The position numbers were made by a program, and so were the translations under genes. 42,304 nucleotides of DNA, from NCBI GenBank assembly GCA_028823175.1, contig JAPKBZ010000033.1, forward strand, positions 1 to 42,304, given 5' to 3'. The notes below the pieces were generated by a model. That model saw only the letters and a list, made by a program, of their open reading frames with translations, was not told where the DNA came from and did no database searches. Each line of letters begins with the position of its first letter. The stretch's first letter is position 1. Below are positions 10,646 to 18,904 of the stretch, piece after piece. This DNA comes from Myxococcota bacterium (GTDB lineage: Bacteria > Myxococcota_A > UBA9160 > UBA4427).

Positions 10646-12310
10646 TCAGGGTTTCGAAGTGGGCTCTAAAAACGCGATCTTTGCTCCAGGGATCAAGTCA
10701 TCCCCCGACCTGGATTGGTCCTCTCCCGCCTCAGGCAGATCGGACTCAACGGAGTCGGGAAACAGGGATATGCCATTGACGTAGGCATAGGTGAGCCCTC
10801 CTCCGACAAGGCAGAATATCACGACTGCGCCTGCCGCCAGAACCTCGCGGATGGCTCTTCGTCGGCGCGCTACGAAATCGGACTCGAGCATCACGGACGG
10901 GATCGACGCGAGCACCGGAACATTCGTCGCCGCCTGGAGGGCACGCGAATCATACACCGAGCCATCTGTGGCCTCGAGAACGAACCCCAGAGCACCCGCA
11001 ACACCTCCCCCAAGCAAAATGCCCAGAAAAAGAATGAGAGCTCGGTTGGGAGAACTCGGGTTTGGCGCCGGGAAGGCCGCTTCCAGGATCTGGAACTGCT
11101 CGCCCAGTTGTTTTCGTTCGAGGTCAGCCTGAACACTGGCCTGTTGCCTGCGAGCACTGAAATCCTGAAACGAAGCATTCAAATGGGAGTACTCTCGAGT
11201 GAGCGCTTCCAGCCTGGCAGCCGCAGCCGGGGTCGCCGCGAGCCGTTCACGGGCCGCTTCGGCCTGAGCGGTCAGCCGTTCCGCATCTCTCTCGGCGGCT
11301 TCAACTCTCAAAGCCGATCGCCGTTGCTCTGATTTGGCGTTCTGCTCGGCATAGGAGCCCGGATTATCCTCACCCTCTACGCCGCTAATCCGTCCTTCGA
11401 GAAGTAACAACTCTTGACGAGCCTGGAGGATATCGGGGTGCCGCTCGGTGAACCCACGAGCTTGCATCATCCCGAGCTCCGCCTCGACCATCTTCTTACG
11501 ATAGGCAGGGCTCGCCTGATCATTGAGGCCAGTCATGGCACCCGCAGTAATCACCTGATTCTTCCAGAACGCCTCGTCGCTTCTCGCGAGATCAAGAGCC
11601 CGCTGGACCTCGCGAAGTTGTCCTAGCGACGTCTGAAGGGCATCCTGGTTAGAGAGAAGATCCTCGGGGAGGTGCCCGACATTTGCGTCCTTGACTTCCT
11701 TGGTCTCGCCTTCGACTCTGGAGAGCCTAGTCCGCAGATCATCGATAGAGTCCTGCATGAAGTCGAGACTTTGCTGGGAGACATTCACCCGGTCGTCGAT
11801 ATTGGCTTCGAGAAAATCATTGGCGATGCTTTGGGAAACGACTGCCGCCGTTACCGACGAGTTCGAGCGGAAGGTGATCCTGAAGGAGTTAAACTCGACT
11901 TCGCCCCGCGCCCTGGTCTCGGCCTCCAGAGCACTCAATACGGGCTCAACAGAGATATGCGATCGCATGAGATCGATAATTTCGGACCGCTGCAGACGTC
12001 CCGACTCCTCGGGATAGAGATCGAATTCGTCGATCAGCCTCGACAGGCGTGGCCGACTCAAAATCTCTGCCGTCATGATGCCCAAGCGCTCTTTGAGGTC
12101 GCTCGCGCGGACGCCAGAGCTGACAAGACCCTCATCGACAGCCTGGGGCTCGACAAGGATTGTCGCATAGGAGGAATACTGGTTAGGAAGCGCCATCGCT
12201 AGCCAGTACATCCCGAGCACTATCGCTCCGGCGACCATTACCATCACCTTGGCGCGTCGCCTGAGGAGGCCAATGATATCCGGTATCTGAGGTGCCTGCT
12301 GAGAATTCAT
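10646..12310 (-). CDS. XrtA-system polysaccharide chain-length determinant (Wzz family)
   Basis: 554 residues. A first membrane span lies at about 21-41 (VMVMVAGAIVLGMYWLAMAL), followed by the Wzz-domain phrase YSSYATILVEPQAV. A long periplasmic coiled-coil region (about 160-400, rich in Arg, Glu, Ala and Gln) comes next, then a second span near 430-450 (ALILFLGILLGGG). A third hydrophobic stretch lies at about 485-505, followed by a 50-residue polar tail. In the family it sets the degree of polymerisation and bridges to the outer-membrane exporter. The 74-bp gap upstream is unusually wide for this operon and carries a possible sigma-54 -24 box and an inverted repeat. The ribosome site is weak. 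Confidence 0.88.
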   Translation of the reverse strand: MNSQQAPQIPDIIGLLRRRAKVMVMVAGAIVLGMYWLAMALPNQYSSYATILVEPQAVDEGLVSSGVRASDLKERLGIMTAEILSRPRLSRLIDEFDLYPEESGRLQRSEIIDLMRSHISVEPVLSALEAETRARGEVEFNSFRITFRSNSSVTAAVVSQSIANDFLEANIDDRVNVSQQSLDFMQDSIDDLRTRLSRVEGETKEVKDANVGHLPEDLLSNQDALQTSLGQLREVQRALDLARSDEAFWKNQVITAGAMTGLNDQASPAYRKKMVEAELGMMQARGFTERHPDILQARQELLLLEGRISGVEGEDNPGSYAEQNAKSEQRRSALRVEAAERDAERLTAQAEAARERLAATPAAAARLEALTREYSHLNASFQDFSARRQQASVQADLERKQLGEQFQILEAAFPAPNPSSPNRALILFLGILLGGGVAGALGFVLEATDGSVYDSRALQAATNVPVLASIPSVMLESDFVARRRRAIREVLAAGAVVIFCLVGGGLTYAYVNGISLFPDSVESDLPEAGEDQSRSGDDLIPGAKIAFLEPTSKP

Positions 12311-12346
12311 AATCCAGTCGTTTTCATCTTTTTTTGGGTTTCAGAA

Positions 12347-12374
12347 AAGCGATGAGTCGTGCCATGAAACGCTT
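12347..12374 (-). promoter_or_regulatory. Inverted repeat with a sigma-54-like -24 box
   Basis: In the 74-bp gap before the chain-length gene, AAGCG (12347-12351) is mirrored by CGCTT (12370-12374). Inside, the minus strand reads TGGCACG (12364-12358), a perfect -24 element for sigma-54, followed by a GC at 12350-12349. The GG-to-GC distance is 11 nt rather than the canonical 10. It could be an internal promoter driven by one of the two NtrC-type activators, or an attenuator-like hairpin followed by CTTTTC. Confidence 0.3.
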
Positions 12375-12384
12375 ATTTTGATCA

Positions 12385-13653
12385 CTAAAATATATACGGG
12401 TCGAACCTGTAATTTATGCCCACAGACCCGGTGTAGTTATCCTGGGTGGGCTGATCTACGCCATTCACTTCGTAGTCCGCAATCTGCCTATAGCTGAAGC
12501 CCAGTCTGGCCGTCAGGTTTTCCCCGAGACGCCGAGTGAAGCCGATACGTCCCCAAACCTGGTGCTGGCTGGTCTCCTGAGTAAAATTAAGAATCTCGCT
12601 CGGGTCCATGGGATTGACATAGATGAAGGAATTCACGCTTTGCCGGAAATTCCAACCCAGGATCATGTCCAAGTCCCATAACGCGCTCAGATCCAAGGAT
12701 ACCTGGGCAGATAGACTGTCGAGAACGGAAGTCCCGTTGTTCCCTCCCGAGGCATCTTCATTGCGGGAGTAGCGAAGGACATAGGCCGATTTCTGTCGCT
12801 CCTTGGACAGCGAAACATCCATAAAGTAGGTCAGATCGGTTGCGGAGGCGGGAGCCGCTTCACCCGCGAGAGTGCCGGGCTGCGAATAGATGATGGACGG
12901 CCCTCCCTGAAAGCGGAAATTCCAGTCCTTCGCAAAAGTGTAGAAGAAGAGCAGATTCAGGTTGGAGATCGTCGTCCTCGAACTGCTGATCGAACCCGAA
13001 GTCGTTACCTGGGCATCGAAGAGCCTGTAGCGAAGGGACAGGCTCCCGCCCAGTGTAAGCCGAGGACTCAATCCGTGGGTATACGAACCGCTCGTCCCGA
13101 TCGACTTATTTCCCACGTTCGTAGACTCACCAAATGAGTAGTCCTGAAAGTCGGCGTCCAAATTGAAGCTAGACCTGGCATCTACGCTTCGGCTGTAGCC
13201 GAGATTCACAAAGGCACGAACTGTATCTCCCGCTTTATCGGCGAGGTTGTCGATACTTCCATCTGGATTGAGTTGGGACGACGACCGGATCGAACTGAAC
13301 TCGGTATAGGAGGCCATCGTTCGGAGGGTCTCCCGCGGGCTCAGCTGAAGATCGAGGCTGGCTTGCGCGCGCGTATCGAGCCCATTGACTCCTTGGGTCT
13401 CGAAGTAGACCAGATAGGAGGGGTTATATAAAAGGCTGTACTTAGCGTTCTCGAACTCGCCCAGCCTGCCGCTCAACTCCAAAAGGGGAATCACTCGGTA
13501 GACACCGTCAGTTACGGGGTTCACCGTGGAATTGAACATATTGCTCTCGACCCGTATATCCTGACCAAGGCCCACCTCAAACTGGTGCGCGCCCGCAACT
13601 GTGCTTCCAGCCGCGAATGCCGCTACCAGAACTGAGATGACGAGATTAAGCAC
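12385..13653 (-). CDS. Outer-membrane beta-barrel protein of the PEP-CTERM/EPS system
   Basis: 422 residues starting with GTG at 13653 (AGGAA 6 nt upstream). Residues 1-22 form a signal peptide ending TVAGA, followed by alternating hydrophobic/polar strands throughout (KYSLLYNPSYLVYFET, LTARLGFSYRQI). The last residue is Phe (YRFDPYIF), the usual signal for outer-membrane barrel assembly. Position between the Wza-like and chain-length genes and overall length match the uncharacterised family that accompanies exosortase loci (TIGR03016-like). A role in polysaccharide passage across the outer membrane, like AlgE or PgaA, is inferred. The gap to the export gene is 9 bp. Confidence 0.85.
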   Translation of the reverse strand: MLNLVISVLVAAFAAGSTVAGAHQFEVGLGQDIRVESNMFNSTVNPVTDGVYRVIPLLELSGRLGEFENAKYSLLYNPSYLVYFETQGVNGLDTRAQASLDLQLSPRETLRTMASYTEFSSIRSSSQLNPDGSIDNLADKAGDTVRAFVNLGYSRSVDARSSFNLDADFQDYSFGESTNVGNKSIGTSGSYTHGLSPRLTLGGSLSLRYRLFDAQVTTSGSISSSRTTISNLNLLFFYTFAKDWNFRFQGGPSIIYSQPGTLAGEAAPASATDLTYFMDVSLSKERQKSAYVLRYSRNEDASGGNNGTSVLDSLSAQVSLDLSALWDLDMILGWNFRQSVNSFIYVNPMDPSEILNFTQETSQHQVWGRIGFTRRLGENLTARLGFSYRQIADYEVNGVDQPTQDNYTGSVGINYRFDPYIF

Positions 13654-13662
13654 GAAAGGTTC

Positions 13663-14268
13663 CTATTCGGGAATAACGACGGTGTCGCCGGGTTCTACGA
13701 GAATATTTGCGTCGGACTCTTTGCCCGCCACGTAGGCGGAGTAGTTGAACCTGTAGGAGACCAAGCCTTCGGGGGTCGGTCTGAGAATTCGAATATCGGA
13801 ACGGTCGGCCCAGGTATTGAATCCCCCAACAGCCGCAATGACCTCGAGGACCCGCATTTGGCGGTTCAGCGGGAGCGTTCCTGCGCGCAGCACACCCCCC
13901 ACAACGGTGACCACCTGGCTATTGGCCTGGATGACGATCACGGTGACGTTGGGCGAACTGATATACTCGGCGAGCTCCCCGCTGATCACTTCCTTCAACT
14001 CAGCCGGGGTCAGCCCCTCAGCCTGGATATCACCGAGAAGCGGCACGGAAATCTTGCCGTCACTCCGAACCGGCACTTCGACGCTGAGTTCGGGATTTTT
14101 CCACACCGTAATTCTCAGAATATCGGGAATCCCGATCACATAAGGAACACGAAGCCCTGCCTGCTCCTCGGGAGGGGATTCCGCCGCTGGACGCGCACAG
14201 CCAAAGGTCATAAACCCCAGCAGGAAGACCGCAGCCGCCATCACCGAGAGCTTGTGGAAAGAGGACAT
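13663..14268 (-). CDS. XrtA-system polysaccharide export lipoprotein (Wza family)
   Basis: 201 residues from the ATG at 14268, preceded by AAGGAG with a 5-nt spacer; an in-frame upstream ATG at 14316 would overlap the regulator gene and is less likely. The signal peptide ends in a degenerate lipobox TFGC, so lipidation at C24 is probable but not certain. The Poly_export domain begins YVIGIPDILRITVWKNPELS with VPVRSDGKISVPLLGDI. A SLBB-like repeat follows (VVTVVGGVLRAGTLPLN), with the ending NILVEPGDTVVIPE. It would form the outer-membrane/periplasmic export channel. It is about half the length of E. coli Wza, as usual for exosortase-locus exporters. Confidence 0.92.
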   Translation of the reverse strand: MSSFHKLSVMAAAVFLLGFMTFGCARPAAESPPEEQAGLRVPYVIGIPDILRITVWKNPELSVEVPVRSDGKISVPLLGDIQAEGLTPAELKEVISGELAEYISSPNVTVIVIQANSQVVTVVGGVLRAGTLPLNRQMRVLEVIAAVGGFNTWADRSDIRILRPTPEGLVSYRFNYSAYVAGKESDANILVEPGDTVVIPE

Positions 14269-14302
14269 CTTTTCTCCTTGGCAGGGACCCATATCGAGCG
14301 CT

Positions 14303-15730
14303 TCAATTCCCATCACTTAATCCGTTTTCCTTCATTTTGTAGAGAAGCGCCTTGTAGCTGATCTGCAAGCGCAGGGCGGCTTCCTTCCGATTCCAGCGGG
14401 TCTGGGTCAAAACTTTTTCGATGACTCGCTTCTCCGCAACGCGAGCGGCTCGCTTGGCGATCGCCTTAAGATCCAGAACGTCCTCTCCGGCAAGCTCGCT
14501 ACCCAGAGAATTCGCGTCGAGGGTTTCGTCGCCAGCGGCGTCTCGAGTACGCGCAACCACCACGCCTTGCCGTTTGATTTCCTTGGTCACAGCGTCTTCG
14601 TTTCCGAGCACGACCATTCGCTTAATCATATTCTCGAGCTCTCGAACGTTCCCGGGCCAGCCGTAGGCCATCATCTCGCTCATCGTCTCTGGAGAGAGGG
14701 ATGGAGCTTCTTTGCCGTACTGCTCCGTGTACATCGAAAAGAAATGCTCTGCGAGCAGCGGCACCGCGTCGATGGTCTCTCGGAGGGGCGGAACCTGCAC
14801 CATGACAACATTCAGCCTGTAGTAGAGATCCTCGCGGAACTCGCCACTCCCAACCGCTTCCTCTAGGTTTCGGTTGGTGGCCGCGATGATTCGGGTATCC
14901 ACTTTGACGTCGCTCTCGCCACCGAGTCGCGAAAATTCACCGTCCTGCAAAACCTGCAACAACTTGGCCTGGAGTCCCGGAGCCATTTCGCTGATTTCAT
15001 CCAGAAAAATAGTTCCGCGATTGGCGTACTCAAATTTACCCAGCTTCCTCTTCTGGGCCCCCGTAAAGGCCCCCTTCTCAAAGCCGAAGAGCTCGCTCTC
15101 GAGCAGTTCTGAGGGCAGCGCCGCACAATTGACCTTCACGAAAGGTCGTTCTCTGCGACCGCTCAATTGGTAGAGAGCGCGAGCCACGAGTTCCTTGCCA
15201 GTCCCGCTTTCGCCCCGGATCAGGACGGTGATATCCGTATCAGCGACCTGCTCGATGGTTTCCCGGACCTCCTTCATCTTGGGGCTATCGCCCCGGAGTA
15301 AAAGACCGTCGACCTCGCTGCGAACTCGCCCCCTGAGGTGGACGACTTCCTCCTTCAGTGCATGGGTCTCGAGCGCCTTTTTGAAAGCAAGTTCCAACTC
15401 TTCGACTTCGAAGGGCTTGCGCAGGAAATCTGATGCTCCGAGTCGCATCGCATCCACGATCATCCGGGCCTGGCCATGGCCGGAGAGCATGATTACAGGA
15501 ACGTGAGGGAGAACTTCCTTCAGTGATCGGAGGGTTTCGAGCCCGTCCATTCCGGGCAGAATGGCATCGAGGGTGACGATGTCGGGGCGGCTTTCGGCTA
15601 GGCCTGCCAAGGCGCTCTCCCCATCGGGCGCCGAAAAAACGTCGTAGCCCTGCCGCGAGGCCACCGTATGGAGGTACTCGCGAATCCCGGGATCGTCATC
15701 GATCACCAGCACCCTGAATCGCTCGCTCAT
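14303..15730 (-). CDS. prsR: PrsR-like sigma-54-dependent response regulator
   Basis: 475 residues from the ATG at 15730, chosen because the receiver domain starts four residues later (RVLVIDDDPG). The phospho-acceptor is D55 (TLDAILPGMDG). The AAA+ activator domain carries Walker A GESGTGKE (173-180), the sigma-54 contact loop GAFTGA (220-225) and Walker B IFLDEI. A Fis-type helix-turn-helix ends the protein (TRWNRKEAALRLQISYKALLYKMKENG). It is the first leftward gene and probably controls the EPS operon and PEP-CTERM genes elsewhere, as PrsR does in Zoogloea-type systems. No PrsK sensor kinase lies beside it. A close paralogue with a kinase is encoded at 27096-28547. The ribosome site is weak. 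Confidence 0.9.
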   Translation of the reverse strand: MSERFRVLVIDDDPGIREYLHTVASRQGYDVFSAPDGESALAGLAESRPDIVTLDAILPGMDGLETLRSLKEVLPHVPVIMLSGHGQARMIVDAMRLGASDFLRKPFEVEELELAFKKALETHALKEEVVHLRGRVRSEVDGLLLRGDSPKMKEVRETIEQVADTDITVLIRGESGTGKELVARALYQLSGRRERPFVKVNCAALPSELLESELFGFEKGAFTGAQKRKLGKFEYANRGTIFLDEISEMAPGLQAKLLQVLQDGEFSRLGGESDVKVDTRIIAATNRNLEEAVGSGEFREDLYYRLNVVMVQVPPLRETIDAVPLLAEHFFSMYTEQYGKEAPSLSPETMSEMMAYGWPGNVRELENMIKRMVVLGNEDAVTKEIKRQGVVVARTRDAAGDETLDANSLGSELAGEDVLDLKAIAKRAARVAEKRVIEKVLTQTRWNRKEAALRLQISYKALLYKMKENGLSDGN

Positions 15731-15836
15731 CGTCGACTCGCTTCCCTCTTCCGGTCCGTTGATGCCGCCATATTCCCAGTCGCTCCCGGTCATCCGCCCT
15801 GGCTGAAGACCACTCATGCCGGCCACCTAAGGCCGC

Positions 15837-15849
15837 CTCCCACTGGGAG
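15837..15849. promoter_or_regulatory. Perfect palindrome CTCCCA-C-TGGGAG
   Basis: Six-base arms with a single central base, about 107 bp upstream of the prsR start. The size and symmetry suit a dimeric repressor or activator site, but no cognate protein can be named. Confidence 0.4.
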
Positions 15850-15856
15850 TGAGTGA

Positions 15857-15873
15857 AAAACAATTCCTGTTTT
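15857..15873. promoter_or_regulatory. Inverted repeat AAAACA-N5-TGTTTT
   Basis: Perfect 6-bp arms with spacer ATTCC, 8 bp from the previous palindrome. The AT-rich arms and 11-bp centre-to-centre half-site spacing are typical of operators. It is a candidate binding site for a regulator of prsR or of the divergent pair. Confidence 0.4.
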
Positions 15874-15957
15874 GGGTAGATTATCCTCTCTTTGGAAGTC
15901 CTTTCTCTCATTCGACCCCAACAGGGCGAAACTTTTATCTTTTTTTGCTTCCACGAG

Positions 15958-15993
15958 TGGGCATTTGACCACATTTCGCGCAAAATTTGCCCA
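15958..15993. promoter_or_regulatory. Long-spaced inverted repeat TGGGCA-N24-TGCCCA
   Basis: Six-base arms at 15958-15963 and 15988-15993 enclose an AT-rich core, with ATTTGACC and ATTTGCCC repeated directly. Paired half-sites at helical spacing resemble upstream activator sites of NtrC-type proteins, two of which are encoded in this locus. That assignment is inference. Confidence 0.35.
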
Positions 15994-16211
15994 TCAAGGT
16001 CGTGTTCGACCGATCCCAAGGTGTCCCCTGGGGGGAATTTGTTTGTGACGTACCCTCGGGGAGTTTAGACCGACTCACGTGAACCCTCCCATTCCCACAC
16101 CCGCTCGCATCGGTATGATTGCCGCCTCAAGTCGGGCCCCGTCCGCAACCGATCAAGCAACCACCCGCGCCAACGCGCTGACCTTCCAAACAGGATAAGG
16201 ACTCCCAGGTA

Positions 16212-17339
16212 ATGCAGACTCAGCCCACCTCACGCGATTCAGCGCCCCTGCGGGTCGTCGTGGTTGCTGGCGCTCGGCCCAACTTCATGAAGATTGCTCC
16301 GCTGATGCACGAGTTGCGGGCACGCTCCCGCTTCGAGGCAATTCTGGTGCACACCGGCCAGCACTACGACGAGGCCATGTCGGAGAGCTTCTTCCGAGAT
16401 CTCGACATCCCCGAACCGGACGTCAACCTCGGAATCGGGTCGGGCTCCCACGCAGAGCAGACAGGCAGAGTGCTCATCGAAATGGAGAAGCTGCTCTTGC
16501 GCGAAGCGCCCGATGCCCTGGTGGTCGTAGGCGATGTCAACTCCACCCTGGCCGCCTCCCTGGCGGCGGTCAAGTTGCAGATCCCGATCGCTCATGTCGA
16601 AGCCGGTTTGCGTTCAGGCGATCGGACCATGCCTGAGGAAATCAATCGTATCCTCACCGACTCGATCTCGTCCTGGCTCTTTACCACCGAACCCGACGGA
16701 GATGACAACCTTCAGCGGGAAGGCATCGATCCTACCCGTATCCATAGGGTCGGCAACGTGATGATCGACACTCTCCTGCGCAATCTGGCAAAATCTCGAG
16801 AGCTGAAAACCCTCGACGATCTCGACCTGGAGCCCCAGGGCTATGCGCTGCTAACTCTTCACCGCCCGTCCAACGTCGATGATGCAGAAACCCTTCAGTC
16901 TCTATTCAAGGCACTCGAAGAAATCCACCGCGAGCTTCCCATCATATTCCCCGTTCACCCGCGTACCGCGGCAGCCATCGAAGCGGGCCTTGGAGGCTCG
17001 AAGCCGAACCTGCGGATGACCGGCCCCCTGGGCTATCTCGACTTCCTTCAATTGATGGCCAACGCCAAGCTGGTACTCACCGATTCCGGGGGCATTCAGG
17101 AGGAATCCACGGCCTTGGGGGTCAATTGCCTGACCCTGCGAGAGAATACCGAGCGCCCAATTACCGTGAGCGAGGGCACAAACTCGATCGTCGGAAGAGA
17201 CCCCGCTGTGATCCTCTCAGAAACTCAAAAAGTCCTCAGGGGCGGGGGCAAGAGCGGCCGCGTCCCCGAACTTTGGGACGGTCAGACTTCCGGGCGAATC
17301 GTAGACATCCTTGAACGCGACCTCGGGAGTTCCAATTGA
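16212..17339 (+). CDS. wecB: UDP-N-acetylglucosamine 2-epimerase (non-hydrolysing)
   Basis: 375 residues, the usual length. It interconverts UDP-GlcNAc and UDP-ManNAc in the cytoplasm. Landmarks in order are VAGARPNFMKIAPL, VHTGQHYDEAMSE, HVEAGLRSGDRTMPEEINR, HRPSNVD, TDSGGIQEE and LRENTERPIT with SEGTN, covering both Rossmann lobes and the catalytic Asp/Glu/His positions. It is the first gene of the rightward operon, with AAGGA about 11 nt before the ATG. Its product may be used directly as ManNAc or oxidised to ManNAcA; no WecC-type enzyme is evident nearby. The stop overlaps the TTG start of xrtA. Confidence 0.95.
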   Translation: MQTQPTSRDSAPLRVVVVAGARPNFMKIAPLMHELRARSRFEAILVHTGQHYDEAMSESFFRDLDIPEPDVNLGIGSGSHAEQTGRVLIEMEKLLLREAPDALVVVGDVNSTLAASLAAVKLQIPIAHVEAGLRSGDRTMPEEINRILTDSISSWLFTTEPDGDDNLQREGIDPTRIHRVGNVMIDTLLRNLAKSRELKTLDDLDLEPQGYALLTLHRPSNVDDAETLQSLFKALEEIHRELPIIFPVHPRTAAAIEAGLGGSKPNLRMTGPLGYLDFLQLMANAKLVLTDSGGIQEESTALGVNCLTLRENTERPITVSEGTNSIVGRDPAVILSETQKVLRGGGKSGRVPELWDGQTSGRIVDILERDLGSSN

Positions 17340-18229
17340 GCCTACCCACGCCTTCTCATTCAGACTCACCTGGGTTGAATTCGCGCGATTCGCTCGCCTG
17401 GCAGTCCGTCGGACTTTTGGCACTACTGACCATCGTCTACATGCCGATCCTGCTGTCGATGGTGGACCACTGGCGGATCGTGCCCGACTATTCTCATGGC
17501 TTTCTGATCGTCCCACTGGCCTTAGTCTTCGCTTATGAGAAGAAATACCACCTCATGGCCGCCGAAGTCGATGGCGATTGGTGGGGCGTCGCGCTGCTTC
17601 TGGTCGGGCTTTGCCTGTTGGCCGTTGGCCAGCTTGGAAGCTTGCTTGCCCCCCTGCGTGCGGGGTACGTCTTCAGCGTGATGGGCCTCGTGCTCCTGCT
17701 CTTGGGCCGAAACATCTTCATGCTCCTTCTCTTTCCCATGGCTTTCCTCCTCCTGATGATTCCACTCCCCCAATCCCTGGTGAACGTCGTTGCCTTCCCG
17801 CTGCAGCTCATCGCCGCCCAATGGGCCGTTTCACTTCTCCAAACGATCGGAATCCCAGTTCTACTCGAGGGAAATATTATTCATCTCGCCGGGGGCGACC
17901 TCTTCGTCGCAGAAGCCTGCAGCGGCCTCCGGTCATTGATGGCCCTTCTGACCCTGGGGGTCGTTTTCGCTCATTTTTTCCGAAGGAACAACCTTCCCCT
18001 TCAGATCATCCTAGTCGCCTCAACAATCCCAATCGCCATCGTCGTCAACTCCCTGCGAGTCGCCGTCACCGGCCTGTTGGCCCATGAATTCGGGCAGGAA
18101 GCGGCGGGCGGATTCATTCACGAATTCCAGGGATTGATCACCTTCAGCCTGGCCTTTCTGCTCTTGTTGGGCGAATCAAAACTCATGAGCCGGTTCCAGA
18201 GAACCCAACCCGAAGAGGAGGCCTCCTGA
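17336..18229 (+). CDS. xrtA: Exosortase (XrtA-like) transpeptidase
   Basis: 297 residues starting with TTG at 17336, preceded by GGGAG and overlapping the wecB stop as TTGA. It is an inner-membrane protein with about eight hydrophobic segments. The catalytic triad of the exosortase/archaeosortase superfamily is visible: C195 in AEACSGLRSL, R241 in VNSLRVAVTG and H262 in GGFIHEFQG. These enzymes cleave PEP-CTERM sorting signals and are thought to transfer proteins to an envelope acceptor. XrtA proteins often carry a fused EpsI domain; here that is a separate gene starting on the next base after this stop. The XrtA subtype is inferred from the neighbouring EPS genes; another exosortase subtype is possible. 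No PEP-CTERM substrate is encoded in the window. Confidence 0.93.
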   Translation: MSLPTPSHSDSPGLNSRDSLAWQSVGLLALLTIVYMPILLSMVDHWRIVPDYSHGFLIVPLALVFAYEKKYHLMAAEVDGDWWGVALLLVGLCLLAVGQLGSLLAPLRAGYVFSVMGLVLLLLGRNIFMLLLFPMAFLLLMIPLPQSLVNVVAFPLQLIAAQWAVSLLQTIGIPVLLEGNIIHLAGGDLFVAEACSGLRSLMALLTLGVVFAHFFRRNNLPLQIILVASTIPIAIVVNSLRVAVTGLLAHEFGQEAAGGFIHEFQGLITFSLAFLLLLGESKLMSRFQRTQPEEEAS

Positions 18230-18874
18230 ATGGCCAAACTGCTCGTAGCCCTCGCCTTCCTTTTTCTGAACTTTTACACCTACAATTATTTTGCGAAAGA
18301 AGATTCCATTCCAGACCGGGGAGATTTCGTCGAGTTCCCGCTCGAGGTCGAATCGTGGAGTTGCTCTGAAGTGCAAATCATGTCCGACGATGTGCTTCGA
18401 AAGCTAGGCGTTACGGACTACTTGCTCTGCGACTTTTTTAACCCCGAGCTCAATGCTGTCGCCAACGTCTACGTGGGCTACCACGAGCGCCAGACCCGTG
18501 ACACCGGCGAGGGTGACAACATCATCCATCCACCGGAACACTGCCTTCCGGGCGCCGGTTGGGACATCATCAAGAGCGATATTGTGCCTCTCGACATGGG
18601 CTTCGGAGGCGAGGCGAGGCGAGTAGTCATCGCTAAGGGGAACCAACGAAATCTCGTCTATTTCTGGTATCAGTCGCGAGGTAGAACAATCGCACGAAAT
18701 CATGAAAAAGTGCTTTACATGTTTATCGATCGCGCCCTGACACAAAGAACGGACGGTTCGCTCGTGCGTTTCACGATTCCCGTCATACACGGCGACGAAC
18801 AGAGGGCGGAAGAGATTTTTCAATCCCTGGCCATGAGTATCACGCCTCTCCTCCCCCAATATATACCCAACTAG
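18230..18874 (+). CDS. epsI: EpsI-family exosortase-associated protein
   Basis: 214 residues with one N-terminal membrane anchor (about 3-20) and the rest predicted periplasmic. The family signature HPPEHCLPGAGW is at 100-111, including C105. Supporting phrases are FPLEVESWSCSE near the start and VYFWYQSRGRTIARNHEKVLYM towards the end. EpsI accompanies or is fused to exosortases; its biochemical role is unknown, and a part in handling the sorted product is only inferred. It starts immediately after the xrtA stop codon, so the two are surely co-translated. The fused XrtA-EpsI form is split in this organism. Confidence 0.92.
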   Translation: MAKLLVALAFLFLNFYTYNYFAKEDSIPDRGDFVEFPLEVESWSCSEVQIMSDDVLRKLGVTDYLLCDFFNPELNAVANVYVGYHERQTRDTGEGDNIIHPPEHCLPGAGWDIIKSDIVPLDMGFGGEARRVVIAKGNQRNLVYFWYQSRGRTIARNHEKVLYMFIDRALTQRTDGSLVRFTIPVIHGDEQRAEEIFQSLAMSITPLLPQYIPN

Positions 18875-18904
18875 CCCCCCTCCAAGGCATCGGGAAAGTC
18901 CAGC

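Larger units (their letters stand above)
15731..16211. promoter_or_regulatory. Divergent intergenic control region between prsR and wecB
   Basis: This 481-bp stretch has no convincing gene and is AT-richer than its flanks. It holds three inverted repeats (15837-15849, 15857-15873 and 15958-15993, listed separately). The octamer ATTTGMCC is directly repeated at 15963-15970 and 15985-15992, 22 bp apart, or about two helical turns. A TATGAT at 16114-16119 could be a -10 box for wecB, but no good -35 lies 16-18 nt upstream. No canonical GG-N10-GC sigma-54 site was found on either strand. As the only divergent promoter region of the locus it should drive both halves. Confidence 0.6.

Noticed and set aside
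15965-15993. TTGACC as a -35 box for wecB
   Set aside because: The hexamer 17 nt downstream is TGCCCA, which is not a plausible -10.
15958-16000. Possible sigma-54 promoter TGGGCA-TTTTGC reading towards prsR
   Set aside because: The GG-to-GC spacing is 9 nt instead of 10 and the -24 box is imperfect.
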